From the NCBI GenBank assembly GCA_020639155.1, contig JACKHF010000001.1:248001-312000 (forward strand): 64,000 nt of DNA, in the 5' to 3' direction. Of the stretch, positions 1 through 9,086 are shown piece by piece. Position numbers and translations under genes: made by a program. The notes beneath the pieces are model-generated. The model was not told where the DNA came from, ran no database searches, and worked only from the letters and a program-made list of their open reading frames with translations. Position 1 is the stretch's first letter. Every line of letters begins with the position of its first letter. The DNA comes from Phycisphaeraceae bacterium. GTDB lineage: Bacteria > Planctomycetota > Phycisphaerae > Phycisphaerales > UBA1924.

Positions 1-1
1 A

Positions 2-316
2 TGGGATAGTCCGCTCTCCGATAATGGGTTGCGTAAGACGCTCGTGCAGACAGAGTTCTTCATTGTCGAGGAGATGCGGCTTGAACGGAATTACTCGTGC
101 ACCGGCGCTCCCAATGCGCATGCGTCCGGCATTCGGCCGGTCGTCATTATGCAGCTTCGTGGGTCGAGTGTTGTCACCGGTACTGATCGCTCAACAGAAC
201 CACTGCATCTTGTAACAGGCTCAACAACTGTTGTGCCCGCAAGTGCAAGCCGTGACTGTGTTATCACAGGGATGAGCGATGATTGTGTCTGCCTTGTGAC
301 GACAGTGATTGGCTAA
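2..316 (+). CDS. 3' end of an unrecognised protein (partial)
   Basis: One forward frame stays open from the left edge to a TAA at 314-316, about 104 codons, and no comparable frame is open on the other strand, so this is probably the end of a gene that begins outside the window. The visible residues are rich in Thr, Val and Ser with three cysteines near the end (RDCVITGMSDDCVC). I recognise no family. It converges on polX, with only 41 bases between the two stop codons. The product could be any exported or cytoplasmic protein, and with so little sequence even its reality is not certain. Confidence 0.4.
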   Translation, partial: WDSPLSDNGLRKTLVQTEFFIVEEMRLERNYSCTGAPNAHASGIRPVVIMQLRGSSVVTGTDRSTEPLHLVTGSTTVVPASASRDCVITGMSDDCVCLVTTVIG

Positions 317-357
317 CACAGCACAATACCAGTGGTATCTTCAAGGCTGGTACTTAT

Positions 358-2172
358 TTATCGCTTTGATTTGAGCCACGCGTGGAGCTTCTTTGCTGGC
401 CACGTGTTGATGCAGTTCTTGGCGGACAATCCGCCGCGTCGCGCTGTGAAGATGCCATAGCGCAGGTTGTCTGCGTGCTTGGGAATGTGTGTGTCGCAGT
501 CAATCGCAATGAGTGCCCCAGCTTCCACTGCCATGCGCACGTGGATATCGCGCAGATCGAGCCTGCGCCAGTGCGCGTTGATCTCAAGCGCAACGTTGTT
601 CTCGACTGCAGCTGCGATGATCTCATTCATCGCGGGCTCAAGCCCTTTGCGTTTGCCGACGAGCCTGCCCGTCGGATGTCCGATGATGTGCACGAGCGGA
701 TGCTCGATCGCTTTGATCAGGCGCTTTGTCGCAACGTTCGGCTTCTGCGTCAGCGCAGCGTGAGGCGATGCGACAACGATGTCGAGTTCCTGCAACACAT
801 CATCAGGAAAATCGAGCTCACCCTTCGTCAGAATGTCAACCTCCGACCCGTGCAGGATCGTGATCTTCTTCCCGAAGTGTTTTCGGTTCGTCTCAATCTC
901 CTTGCGTTGTTCGACGAGTCGTTCCGCGTTCAATCCATTCGCCTGCACCTGCGACTTTGAATGATCCGTCACCGCGATCGTGTGGAACCCGCGATCCAGA
1001 TAGAGCGTGACAAGCTCCTCCATCGACATAGAGCCATCGGACCACGTCGTGTGCGCGTGCAGTTCTGTCTTGATGTCGTCGAGTTCGATCAGGTCCGGCA
1101 CGTCTGTTTGCTTCGTCCACTTCGTCTCGCCGAGATCTTCACGGAGCTCGGGCGGAATCCACGGGACGCCGAGCGCCTTGTAGACCTCATCCTCGGTCTT
1201 TGATGCAACAGGTTTGACACCTCGCTGTTGCGGCGGCGTGTCGTTCTCGTCGTCCTTGTAGAGTCCGTAGTCGTTGAGCTTCATGCTGTGTCGCTGTGCG
1301 ATCTCGCGCAAACGGATGTTGTGGTTCTTCGAGCCCGTGAAGTACATCAGTGCTGCACCCCAATGCTCGGGCGCGAGCGTTCGCAGATCAACCTGCATCT
1401 GCGTTGACAAGCCCAGGTACTTGTTCACCTCGCCGTCGAGGCGCACGGATGACTTTGTCTCACCCGACGCAAGCACCTTGATCACGCCGTCCATGGTTGT
1501 GAATGCCTCGTGGACAGGCTCGGGGTTCTTCGTGGCAACGAGGATGTCGATGTCGCCGATGGTCTCTGCGCCGCGGCGGAGTGAGCCCGCGCACGTGATC
1601 TGCTCGACACCCTTTACTTTTCGCAGTTCGTCCATCACGCGCTCTGCGATCGGCATCGCCAACCCGATCGGGAGCCTGTGACCGGCTGCCTGCATGTGCT
1701 CGATCGCGTCCTTGATATTGTCGACGGTCTTCTTCCCCATCCGGGGCAGGTTCATGATCGAGCCGGACTCGATCGATGTCTTCAGATCATCGATGCTCTC
1801 GACTTTGAGGTCCTTCCACAACGCGCTGACGGTCTTGGGACCAAGCCCGGGGATGTCCATGAGCGCAACAACGCCATCGGGCACCTGCCCCTTGAGCTCG
1901 TCGAGTTCCTCGATCTTTCCCGTTGTCACGAGCTCGATGATCTTGTCGGCGGTCTTTGCGCCGATGCCTTCAATCGTGAGCAGTGAGTCGCGTTTGTCGA
2001 TGAGCGATGCAACGGGTGTGTGCGTCTGCTCGATCGAGCGTGCAGCGCGATCCGTTGCAGCGACGCGGAACTTGTCCACGCCGATCAATGTCATCAGCTT
2101 CGCCAGATGCTCGAAGGTTTCTGCGATATCCTTGTTTGTGAGATGCGCACCAACAGACGTTTTCTCAGCCAT
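358..2172 (-). CDS. polX: DNA polymerase/3'-5' exonuclease PolX
   Basis: A family X DNA polymerase with a C-terminal PHP phosphoesterase domain, expected to fill short gaps in base-excision repair and to trim 3' ends. The 604 residues show helix-hairpin-helix elements at about 66-82 (TIEGIGAKTADKI) and 106-118 (DIPGLGPKTVSAL). The nucleotidyltransferase core has GSLRRGAETIGDIDIL with Asp207 and Asp209, plus a third acidic residue in VDLR near 262. The PHP domain starts near 366 with ELHAHTTWSDGS and continues with TDHS, GSEVDI, SPHAAL, GHPTGR and a final DCDTH, so the metal-binding set looks intact. The length is slightly above the roughly 570 residues usual for bacterial PolX. The ATG follows a clean gap of 35 bases after the next minus-strand gene. 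Confidence 0.96.
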   Translation of the reverse strand: MAEKTSVGAHLTNKDIAETFEHLAKLMTLIGVDKFRVAATDRAARSIEQTHTPVASLIDKRDSLLTIEGIGAKTADKIIELVTTGKIEELDELKGQVPDGVVALMDIPGLGPKTVSALWKDLKVESIDDLKTSIESGSIMNLPRMGKKTVDNIKDAIEHMQAAGHRLPIGLAMPIAERVMDELRKVKGVEQITCAGSLRRGAETIGDIDILVATKNPEPVHEAFTTMDGVIKVLASGETKSSVRLDGEVNKYLGLSTQMQVDLRTLAPEHWGAALMYFTGSKNHNIRLREIAQRHSMKLNDYGLYKDDENDTPPQQRGVKPVASKTEDEVYKALGVPWIPPELREDLGETKWTKQTDVPDLIELDDIKTELHAHTTWSDGSMSMEELVTLYLDRGFHTIAVTDHSKSQVQANGLNAERLVEQRKEIETNRKHFGKKITILHGSEVDILTKGELDFPDDVLQELDIVVASPHAALTQKPNVATKRLIKAIEHPLVHIIGHPTGRLVGKRKGLEPAMNEIIAAAVENNVALEINAHWRRLDLRDIHVRMAVEAGALIAIDCDTHIPKHADNLRYGIFTARRGGLSAKNCINTWPAKKLHAWLKSKR

Positions 2173-2207
2173 GCGTGATGGTATTCGCAGCGAAGTGCCA
2201 AACCGAA

Positions 2208-2576
2208 TCAGCCGACCCCGCGCGACCGATCCACTTTCTTCGCCTTGCCCACGGTGCCTTCTTTCCTGGCATAGGTCCGCGTTACCTGCTCGACGTACCC
2301 ATCCTTCTGCACAGCAAGGCCTGTAACGTGGACCTCTACCTCGTCACGATGCACGTTGGTATCGCCTGCATAGACCTCGGCGATCTTCGCTTCGATCTCC
2401 TCGACCAGTGCTTCGCGTTCCTCGCGCGGCACGAGCATGAGCGCAGCGAGCCATCGCCGGGCAAGGTCGGGCCCCGCCGGCTGAAGCAGCTCAATCAGCA
2501 GACGGACGTGATCGCCCTGACTGAGTGCCTTTGATGGATCGTGCGATGTGCTTTGCCCTTTGGGCAGCTTCAGCAT
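2208..2576 (-). CDS. small protein of unknown function
   Basis: A 122-residue hypothetical protein. It has a helical, acidic middle (LARRWLAALMLVPREEREALVEEIEAKI) and a basic, low-complexity end. No family is recognised and no signal peptide or membrane segment is seen. It lies between the XRE-type regulator and polX on the same strand, so the three may be co-transcribed. Its first 86 bases overlap the 3' end of the regulator gene in another frame. No good ribosome binding site precedes the ATG, so a later start is possible, but no alternative ATG is present before the conserved-looking helical part. Confidence 0.6.
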   Translation of the reverse strand: MLKLPKGQSTSHDPSKALSQGDHVRLLIELLQPAGPDLARRWLAALMLVPREEREALVEEIEAKIAEVYAGDTNVHRDEVEVHVTGLAVQKDGYVEQVTRTYARKEGTVGKAKKVDRSRGVG

Positions 2577-3048
2577 GCGTCTGCTCCGTGCCTGTTGAGA
2601 GTTCCTTTATCGTAGCGGAATGATTCACGCCCGCGTTCCGGGATGGATCCATTGCTTCAAGACTCGCTACCGAACCGTTGCCAGCAGCGGCTTTGCTTGC
2701 GCGCACGCGCGTTTCAAGCGTTTGCACATACGTTTCCAGTCGGGACACACGATCGAGCATGCCCTCGACAGTCGCAGCCATCGCGCCGAGCAGATCGGAC
2801 GGGTCGGCCATGCGGAGCGCGTCGCCCTTGAGGTCCTCCGAACGCATCGGGCCCGATCCCGTCAGCAGCCACGTGCCGGATATGCCCAGCGAGACGCACA
2901 GCGCCTGCAGGAACTCTGCGCTTGGCGACTGCCCGTTCATGTATCTGCGGACGGTCTCGGAGTTTGTCCCGGTCAGCTCCGACAGATGACGGTACGTCCT
3001 GCCGCCAGCAGCTGCGATGAGTCGTTCATGGAGTTGCGTCGTATCCAC
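2491..3048 (-). CDS. XRE-family helix-turn-helix protein
   Basis: A probable DNA-binding regulator of 185 residues. The N-terminal part (Q-L-H-E-R-L, T-Y-R-H-L-S-E-L-T-G-T-N, V-R-R-Y-M-N-G-Q-S-P-S-A-E-F-L) has the spacing of a lambda-repressor/XRE helix-turn-helix, followed by LGISGTWLLTGSGPM, a segment typical of this family. A predicted coiled coil follows (MLDRVSRLETYVQTLETRV), suggesting dimerisation, then a polar low-complexity tail. The reading frame continues upstream to about 3147, but that stretch looks non-coding and holds TTGACA and a gccctgtacgggc inverted repeat, so a GTG start at 3048 is chosen. An in-frame ATG at about 3090 is the alternative. The divergent NERD gene begins 227 bases away. 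Confidence 0.72.
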   Translation of the reverse strand: MDTTQLHERLIAAAGGRTYRHLSELTGTNSETVRRYMNGQSPSAEFLQALCVSLGISGTWLLTGSGPMRSEDLKGDALRMADPSDLLGAMAATVEGMLDRVSRLETYVQTLETRVRASKAAAGNGSVASLEAMDPSRNAGVNHSATIKELSTGTEQTHAEAAQRAKHIARSIKGTQSGRSRPSAD

Positions 3049-3275
3049 GCGAACATGGTACCACGAAATCGTGCCCTGTACGGGCATTGTCAACCCTGCA
3101 GGACCCCGAATACGGAGTTTTCCACACTCATTTTCGTGTGCCGGCACGAGTTTGTGGCAGAATGCAATGGAGTTGGCACAGAGTTGCAGGGGGAGATTCA
3201 GAAGTTAAGGAATCAGGCTGCAGGATCACTCTGTAGGCATATCCCACACCCCACAACATCTGTATACTGCGTTCC

Positions 3276-4148
3276 ATGCCACGAACAACCAAGCACCGCT
3301 CTCGCACAACTGTTCGTCAGCCGGGACAACATCTACGGGACGAGTCCGAAGCCATTTTCGCATGGTGGAGCTTTCTCATCGGATTCACTGGCGCAATGGT
3401 CTGGGCTTCACTTTGGGGGTGGGGCAAGATTGTGCTAGGTTACAGCTTTGGGCTCAGAGATCTCATGTGGATGACAGGAGGCAGCCTATGCATCCTGTTG
3501 TACGGTATCTTCTTCGGCAAGGCGAGCTTTCGATCACTCAGGAACATCCTCATTGGTATGGAAGGCGAGATCACCGTCGGAGCAATGCTCGAAGATCTGC
3601 GTAAGCACGACTATATCATCATGCATGACATCCCAATCGTGTCAAGTACGGGAATCACCAGTAAGGGTATCTCTGGACTGATGGAACGGTCATCCGTTGT
3701 AGCTAACATCGACCACATTGCAATCGGACCCGCTGGTGTCTTTGCGTTCGAGACCAAGATGCGATCGAAGCCGAAAGACAAAGCGATGCCTGCCAAGATC
3801 ACTGCAGATGCTAATGGAAGGCTGCTGGTTGCAGGATTCCCACAAGAACCTGATCCACGCTCGCAAGCCAAGCAGATCGCAAAGGAACTTGGGCGAATCA
3901 TCAAACACCGCACCGACATGCATCTAGAGCCGAGGCCTGTTGTCGTGTTTCCTGACTGGTGGGTTGAAGAAACAATAAACCCCAAAGGTGCCAATGAAGG
4001 CGCATGGGTGCTCAACCCCTCGCGCGTCTTCGCATGGATTACAACAGAAACTCGGATCGCCGCCAATAGGGACACAGCACTTGATCCGTCTGAGATCAAG
4101 CGCATCGCAGCCGCGCTCACTGATCACATCCATGCCAATAGCAACTGA
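3276..4148 (+). CDS. NERD domain-containing membrane protein
   Basis: A 290-residue protein with a nuclease-related (NERD) domain. After a basic N-terminus come two membrane segments, at about 27-50 and 64-84. The NERD domain starts at GMEGEITVGAML and contains the signature D-H-I-A-I-G-P-A-G-V-F-A-F-E-T-K near residues 147-162, which corresponds to the conserved core that is distantly related to restriction-endonuclease-like folds. The C-terminal third carries a predicted RPVVVFPDWWVE strand. The substrate is unknown. NERD proteins occur alone or fused to helicases and kinases, and this one is a stand-alone, membrane-anchored form. A TATACT hexamer lies just upstream of the ATG, without a clear -35 element. 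Confidence 0.85.
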   Translation: MPRTTKHRSRTTVRQPGQHLRDESEAIFAWWSFLIGFTGAMVWASLWGWGKIVLGYSFGLRDLMWMTGGSLCILLYGIFFGKASFRSLRNILIGMEGEITVGAMLEDLRKHDYIIMHDIPIVSSTGITSKGISGLMERSSVVANIDHIAIGPAGVFAFETKMRSKPKDKAMPAKITADANGRLLVAGFPQEPDPRSQAKQIAKELGRIIKHRTDMHLEPRPVVVFPDWWVEETINPKGANEGAWVLNPSRVFAWITTETRIAANRDTALDPSEIKRIAAALTDHIHANSN

Positions 4149-4207
4149 ACCAAACCTCTTCAATGTGATACACTTTCGCTCATTACTCTCATCTGAGACA
4201 ATACAAA

Positions 4208-4624
4208 ATGCTCACACCGTTCCATCTCGCGTTCCATGTCCGTGACCTTGACGAGGCTCGCGCGTTCTACTGCGACGTGCTCGGGTGCAAACCCGGGCGA
4301 TCGGCGGAGACGTGGTTCGACATCGACTTCTTCGGGCACCAACTCTCACTTCACAAGGGCGAGCCGTTCCCCACTGCGAACACCGGAAAGGTCGGTGATC
4401 ACATGGTGCCAATGCCGCATCTTGGTGTTGTGCTTCCAAAGAACCGGTTTGACGAGGTTGCGCAGAACCTCCAGCACGCGGGTGTGAAGTTTATCTTAGA
4501 GCCGACCGTGCGCTTCCCGGGCGAAAATGGCGAGCAGTGGACCATTTTCTTTGCTGATCCATCCGGGAACCCGATTGAGGTAAAAGGGTTCGCGGACATG
4601 TCGCGCGTGTTTTCGACGAAGTAG
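4208..4624 (+). CDS. VOC-family (glyoxalase/dioxygenase fold) protein
   Basis: A 138-residue protein with a vicinal oxygen chelate fold. It opens with FHLAFHVRDLDEARAFYCDVLGC, typical of the first beta-alpha-beta-beta-beta module, and ends with FFADPSGNPIEVKGF, typical of the second. His9 and Glu residues in the last strand are plausible metal ligands. Members include glyoxalase I, extradiol dioxygenases and fosfomycin or bleomycin resistance proteins. The single-domain size and the ending resemble uncharacterised VOC proteins, and the substrate cannot be assigned. It stands alone, 59 bases after the NERD gene. Confidence 0.9.
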   Translation: MLTPFHLAFHVRDLDEARAFYCDVLGCKPGRSAETWFDIDFFGHQLSLHKGEPFPTANTGKVGDHMVPMPHLGVVLPKNRFDEVAQNLQHAGVKFILEPTVRFPGENGEQWTIFFADPSGNPIEVKGFADMSRVFSTK

Positions 4625-4732
4625 CGTTCTTTTTCGTCTTTTTCACCCAACTCAGCATGGGCATACAATCGTGCGATGGTCGCGACCTTGCGATCGCGCA
4701 CATGGTTGTACAGCACGCAAAGGAGGTTTCTC

Positions 4733-4909
4733 ATGCTGGGCTGGGCAGTCACGTTTCTTGTTATTGCAATCATCGCTGGGCTCGTTGGCGCAACAGGTGT
4801 TGCGGGGATATCCGCGAAGATCGCGTGGATCATCTTCGTTGTGTTCATTGTGCTGTTTGTGCTGAGCATGGTTACCCGTGTGATGAAGGGCAAGCCGCCA
4901 ATTCCCTGA
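4733..4909 (+). CDS. DUF1328 (UPF0391) small membrane protein
   Basis: A 58-residue, very hydrophobic protein that starts MLGWAVTFLVIAIIAGLVG and has two membrane segments linked by a short Ala/Gly turn. This is the pattern of the DUF1328/YtjA family found across bacteria, whose role is not established. The ATG at 4733 is chosen over an upstream in-frame ATG because a strong ribosome binding site, AAGGAGG, lies at 4720-4726 with ideal spacing. It is a single gene between the VOC gene and another small membrane protein. Confidence 0.85.
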   Translation: MLGWAVTFLVIAIIAGLVGATGVAGISAKIAWIIFVVFIVLFVLSMVTRVMKGKPPIP

Positions 4910-4996
4910 GCACGATTTCATCGGATATGTCGAATACTTGACGTCGGATAGACTTTGGGAACTCGTTTCGCAGGGAATCCGTACAGTCTTTCCAGC

Positions 4997-5260
4997 ATGA
5001 ATCTTGGCGACATTCGATCAACCCGACTGATCATCTTCAAGGGTGTGCTCTTTGTGTTCCTTGGTGTGCTCGCGGGCAGCCTTGTTGTGCTTAACATTAC
5101 AGACGTGTGGTGGGAACGACTGATCGTGCTTGCTGTCTGCATCTGGGCGTTCTGCCGGGCGTATTACTTCGCGTTCTACGTTATCACAAACTATGTCGAT
5201 CCGTCGTTCAAGTACGCTGGGATCACGAGCGCGGTCCGGTACCTGTTCAATCGAAAATAA
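4997..5260 (+). CDS. small two-helix membrane protein, unknown
   Basis: An 87-residue protein with two hydrophobic stretches, at about 11-33 (IIFKGVLFVFLGVLAGSLVVL) and 39-60, separated by a short loop with two tryptophans. The C-terminus is soluble and short. No family is recognised. The ATG at 4997 was chosen because the upstream extension is not hydrophobic and has no ribosome binding site, although the binding site here is also weak. Function unknown. Confidence 0.7.
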   Translation: MNLGDIRSTRLIIFKGVLFVFLGVLAGSLVVLNITDVWWERLIVLAVCIWAFCRAYYFAFYVITNYVDPSFKYAGITSAVRYLFNRK

Positions 5261-5341
5261 TCCGACTTGACAGATTCTTGACAACCCTGTATGTTGCGTG
5301 CAGAGAAAATATCTGTTGCTGGAGAAAGAGGAGATCGCGTT

Positions 5342-6472
5342 ATGATGAACCGTCGAGCACCGTTACTGTACTGTTGTGTCGTGCCGCTCTGCTGTGTCCC
5401 AGCAATCGCTGGCCCGGAAGTTCCTGCGGGGTTTCGTATCGACCCGTTCGCGAATGTCACCGTTCGCGATATGGTGTGGGGATCCAGTGCAAATGGATTC
5501 AGCAGTGACATCTACGCAACGTCCGGTGATGGCATCATCACGATCGACAGCGCAGGCAATGTGACGCCTTTTACTACCACCGATCCACTCATGATACCGA
5601 CAGGGATCGCGTTCGACACAAGCGGGCAACTCGGTGGCGATCTGCTCATCTGCGAGAATCAGACCGGCAACGTCAAACGTATCGCAGCAATCGGGCTCGT
5701 CACGACAATCGCGACCATCAACATAGCATCAAACGGATTGACCGACCTTCTCATGGGTCCGAGTGTCGGCGCGGGATATGGATTTGATATCTACGTCAGC
5801 CACAGCGCAGAGTCGGGTGGCGATCCGGGACGAGTGTTTCGCATGACAACCGCTGGATCGATGAGCACATTGACTGTGTCGAACGCAACCACTCCAACAG
5901 GGATCACCTTTGCATCCGGCGGCACGTTTGGCGCAGCAACGCTGCTCATGCTGGATGCTGCAAACTATACTCAACTCGACGGTAAGGTCTGGACGATCGC
6001 GCCGGGCGGAACCACAAACAACCTTACGCCCGCAGGCTCAACACCGCTTTTCGATCCCGTCTCGTTGTCTCAGGCGCCTGGAGGCGCTTTTGGCAGTTTG
6101 GTCTACATCAGCGACTTTGCCACCGACAACATCTACCAGATGGACGATACCGGCAACGTCACACTGTTTGGGACCGGGTTCTGCTTCGCAGGATTCCCCG
6201 ATTACAACGGCGACATGCTGTTTTCACAATCCGGCGACGTGATGTATGTCGCAAGCCGCTTTGTTGTATATCGCGTCATGCAAGGCACACAACCGCCGGA
6301 ACCATGCTACGCCGATTGCGATGGCAGCGGATCATTGAATATCTTTGATTACATCTGCTTCGGCAATGCGTACGTGAACGAGCTTGTCACTGCTGACTGC
6401 AATGAAGATTGCAAACTGGATGTGTTTGACTACATCTGCTATGGAAATGCGTACGTAGCTGGGTGCCCATAA
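5342..6472 (+). CDS. secreted beta-propeller-like protein with C-terminal dockerin-like repeats
   Basis: An exported protein of 376 residues. It has a signal peptide with a cysteine-rich hydrophobic core ending near AIAG-PEVP. The middle consists of repeating segments of the kind seen in NHL or SMP-30-type propellers (GDGIITIDSAGNVTPF, PTGIAFDTSGQLGGDLL, PTGITFASGGTFGAATLL, GSLVYISDFATDNIYQMD). The last 55 residues are two repeats with a 27-residue period: ADCDGSGSLNIFDYICFGN and ADCNEDCKLDVFDYICYGN. The first has an EF-hand-like calcium loop (D-x-D-G-S-G-x-L-x-x-x-D), and the chain ends in A-G-C-P. AAAGAGGAGA upstream of 5342 supports this start. The ligand of the propeller is unknown. Confidence 0.85.
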   Translation: MMNRRAPLLYCCVVPLCCVPAIAGPEVPAGFRIDPFANVTVRDMVWGSSANGFSSDIYATSGDGIITIDSAGNVTPFTTTDPLMIPTGIAFDTSGQLGGDLLICENQTGNVKRIAAIGLVTTIATINIASNGLTDLLMGPSVGAGYGFDIYVSHSAESGGDPGRVFRMTTAGSMSTLTVSNATTPTGITFASGGTFGAATLLMLDAANYTQLDGKVWTIAPGGTTNNLTPAGSTPLFDPVSLSQAPGGAFGSLVYISDFATDNIYQMDDTGNVTLFGTGFCFAGFPDYNGDMLFSQSGDVMYVASRFVVYRVMQGTQPPEPCYADCDGSGSLNIFDYICFGNAYVNELVTADCNEDCKLDVFDYICYGNAYVAGCP

Positions 6473-6490
6473 ACGCTTCGCCCTGCAAGT

Positions 6491-8623
6491 TCACCCGACA
6501 TCCACTAGTCCCAGCGTGTCGCCCCACATCTTTCCCAGTCTGCGTACGAGCAGCGCATCCCCCGGTTTATCGAGTGCTGGAGAATGCTCAACCCAGATGA
6601 TCGCATCCCGGCGCGCCTGACGCAGAAGTTCGTGGTCCTTTGCTAGATCAGCAACCCGAAATGGGAGCTTGCCGGACTGGCGCGTACCAAACATCTCGCC
6701 CGGGCCGCGGATCTCAAAGTCCTTCTCTGCGAGCGCAAACCCGTCGGAAATCGTGCGGATCGCGTCAAGACGCAGATGCGCTTCGGGCGTTGTTGGATCT
6801 GCGATCAGCCAGCACGCGCTCGCGGCGCTTCCGCGACCGACGCGCCCGCGAAGCTGATGGAGCTGCGACAATCCAAAGCGCTCGCCGTACTCGATCACCA
6901 TGACGCACGCTTGGGGAACATCGACACCAACCTCGATCACGGTCGTCGCAACAAGACACTTGATCTCGCCCTGACGGAACCGTTCCATGACCGCATCGCG
7001 CGTTGCCTGCTTGAGTTGCCCGTGCATGACTGCAACGCGTACATCGTGGAGCGGCCCGTTCTCAAGCCATTTCGCGATGTCGCGCACACCGCCCATATCG
7101 TCGGTCGAGTCGATCGTCGGCGCGACGACATACACAAGTTCGCCCGCATCGATGCGCTCGCGCACCTTTTCATAGACACGCTCGCGCTGCGTCGACGGAA
7201 AGACCCTGGTTTCTACGGGTTTTCTGCCGGGGGGGAGTCCCTCAATCGTGCTGACATCAAGATCGCCGAGCAGGCTGATCGTCAGTGTGCGAGGGATCGG
7301 TGTGGCAGTCATCACAAGCACATGCGGCGTTGACTTGTGCGACGTGTCTGTATCGACGGTGGAGCCCGTGCGCAGGCTGGCGCGCTGCTCGACACCGAAA
7401 CGATGCTGCTCGTCGATCACCGCGAGTGCGAGTGACTTGAAACGCACGTCCTCTGTCAGGAGCGCATGCGTGCCGATGAGGATGTCGATCTCGCCGTTGA
7501 CAAGCCGCAATAGAATCGATTCTCGCTCTGCTGTCGAGACAGCACCCGTGAGCAGTTCCACTCGCACATCGGACGACGTCAGGATGCTCGATATTGATGA
7601 CAGGTGCTGCTCCGCAAGAATGGACGTTGGTGCCATGAGAGCAGCCTGATGACCCGATGCAACCGCCATCAGCATCGCGTAGAGCGCAACGACGGTTTTA
7701 CCCGAGCCAACATCGCCCTGCACGAGCCTGTTCGCGGGCACGGTCGTTGTCAGGTCTGCGACAACATCACGCAGTGCCGCGTTCTGGTGCGTTGTCAGAT
7801 CGAACGGCAGACGCGCGCGGATGCGACGATCGATCTCGTCCGACCACGCGAGTTCCGGCGCGACCAGCGTCGTGCGCAGATATCTGCGTTTGATCTGCAC
7901 GCCGACCTGCAGCATGAAGAGCTCGTCGTAGGCAAGCCTGCGCCGAGCCATCCCCACCTCGTCCTCGCTTGCAGGCTTGTGCATCATCCGGTACGCGGTC
8001 GCAAGCGGAACGAGTCCTCGCTCGTCGCGCCAGACTTCCGGCAGATGATCGTCAATCTGCGCGAGTGCATCATCGAGAACTGTCTCGATCACCCGAGCGA
8101 TCTGGGCGCTCTTGATGCGCTCAGACGCGGAATAAACCGGGCGAAGTTCCGGCTGATCCGCAGCATCTGTTTCTGTGTTCGTGTCCACGTGTTCGGAGCC
8201 GTCCTGTTCGATGATCCAGAATCTGGGATTCACCATTTGGATGCTGCCCGCACGCGCTTTCGCTTTTCCCTGCACGCGCAACTGGTGTCCCGGATGAATC
8301 TTCTTCGCAAGATACGACGCATTGAACCACACAAGATCGAGCCTGCCGGACTCGTCTGTCATCACCGCCTCGAACCTTGGCTTGCGACCGGCACGGACCA
8401 TGCGCGTCGCGTCGATTGTTCCCTGCACACTCACGACGGATTCAGGCTCGATCCCGCTGATAGCTGGTGCTGTCTCGTAGCGTTCGTGACGCATCGGCAG
8501 ATGCGCAATGAGCTTGCCAACGTTGGTCAATCCGAGCTCGCGCAGCAATCCCGCGGTGCGATCGTTCACACCCGGAATATCCGCAACCTGCGTCGTCAAC
8601 TGAATGGGATGCGCGTGTGTCAT
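6491..8623 (-). CDS. recG: ATP-dependent DNA helicase RecG
   Basis: The branch-migrating helicase that reverses stalled replication forks and processes Holliday junctions. The 710 residues contain an N-terminal wedge/OB domain (VVSVQGTIDATRMVRAGRKP), Walker A GDVGSGKT, the DEQH box in VIDEQHRFGVEQR, MTATPIPRTL, and motif VI QLRGRVGRGSA. The first residues (ADIPGVNDRTAGLLRELGL) form the usual HhH-like start. The ATG at 8623 overlaps the stop of the DUF971 gene as ATGA, so the two are translationally coupled. An upstream extension of the frame runs inside the DUF971 gene and is not used. The length is close to the usual 680-720. Confidence 0.97.
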   Translation of the reverse strand: MTHAHPIQLTTQVADIPGVNDRTAGLLRELGLTNVGKLIAHLPMRHERYETAPAISGIEPESVVSVQGTIDATRMVRAGRKPRFEAVMTDESGRLDLVWFNASYLAKKIHPGHQLRVQGKAKARAGSIQMVNPRFWIIEQDGSEHVDTNTETDAADQPELRPVYSASERIKSAQIARVIETVLDDALAQIDDHLPEVWRDERGLVPLATAYRMMHKPASEDEVGMARRRLAYDELFMLQVGVQIKRRYLRTTLVAPELAWSDEIDRRIRARLPFDLTTHQNAALRDVVADLTTTVPANRLVQGDVGSGKTVVALYAMLMAVASGHQAALMAPTSILAEQHLSSISSILTSSDVRVELLTGAVSTAERESILLRLVNGEIDILIGTHALLTEDVRFKSLALAVIDEQHRFGVEQRASLRTGSTVDTDTSHKSTPHVLVMTATPIPRTLTISLLGDLDVSTIEGLPPGRKPVETRVFPSTQRERVYEKVRERIDAGELVYVVAPTIDSTDDMGGVRDIAKWLENGPLHDVRVAVMHGQLKQATRDAVMERFRQGEIKCLVATTVIEVGVDVPQACVMVIEYGERFGLSQLHQLRGRVGRGSAASACWLIADPTTPEAHLRLDAIRTISDGFALAEKDFEIRGPGEMFGTRQSGKLPFRVADLAKDHELLRQARRDAIIWVEHSPALDKPGDALLVRRLGKMWGDTLGLVDVG

Positions 8624-9006
8624 TGCGCGTGCTCGTCGAGTTCGCGCTGGATAGTGTCCTTCTCGATCTGATCTTCCGAGTTTGCACGAGGATCGATCGA
8701 GCGCAGATACGACCACGAGTAGATGCCCGACGCGTGACCGTCTGAGAACGTGATGCGCATCGCGTAGTTCCCGACAAGTTCTGCATCGACCGCAACAACA
8801 TCGCCCGTAGCTGCGCCGCGAGCGCCCGTTGGGAGCACGGTCAGCGGATTGGATTCCATGGACCTGCGAAGCTCCTTCATATCCGCAGAGGGAGACATGG
8901 CGCGCAGATAGGCGATCGTGTAGTACGACGTTGTGCCGTTAGCCCACTCAATCGTGAGACCGCGATCCTTCTTCAGGTCGATGTGTGCGGGCTGGATAGC
9001 TGCCAT
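8620..9006 (-). CDS. DUF971 / gamma-butyrobetaine hydroxylase-like N-terminal domain protein
   Basis: A 128-residue protein with the fold called DUF971 or GBBH-like N-terminal domain. Its hallmarks are L-x-I-E-W-A-N-G at about 18-25, a central Y-L-R, and the ending F-S-D-G-H-A-S-G-I-Y-S-W-S-Y-L-R. Stand-alone members occur next to Fe-S or Mrp/ApbC genes in many bacteria, and their role is not settled. Here it precedes recG and shares the ATGA overlap with it. The ATG at 9006 gives a start at MAAIQPAHIDL. An upstream TTG or GTG extension has no support. Confidence 0.85.
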   Translation of the reverse strand: MAAIQPAHIDLKKDRGLTIEWANGTTSYYTIAYLRAMSPSADMKELRRSMESNPLTVLPTGARGAATGDVVAVDAELVGNYAMRITFSDGHASGIYSWSYLRSIDPRANSEDQIEKDTIQRELDEHAQ

Positions 9007-9086
9007 GCGATGTGACAATATGCACGAACGACACAAATGGGATCGGCTGGTGCTTTGCTTTTCGACGGTAATGGCTAGGATCAGAC

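Noticed and set aside
7604..8671. Long forward frame antisense to recG (about 355 codons)
   Set aside because: It is a shadow of a clear helicase gene in a GC-rich region and has no domain, signal or binding site.
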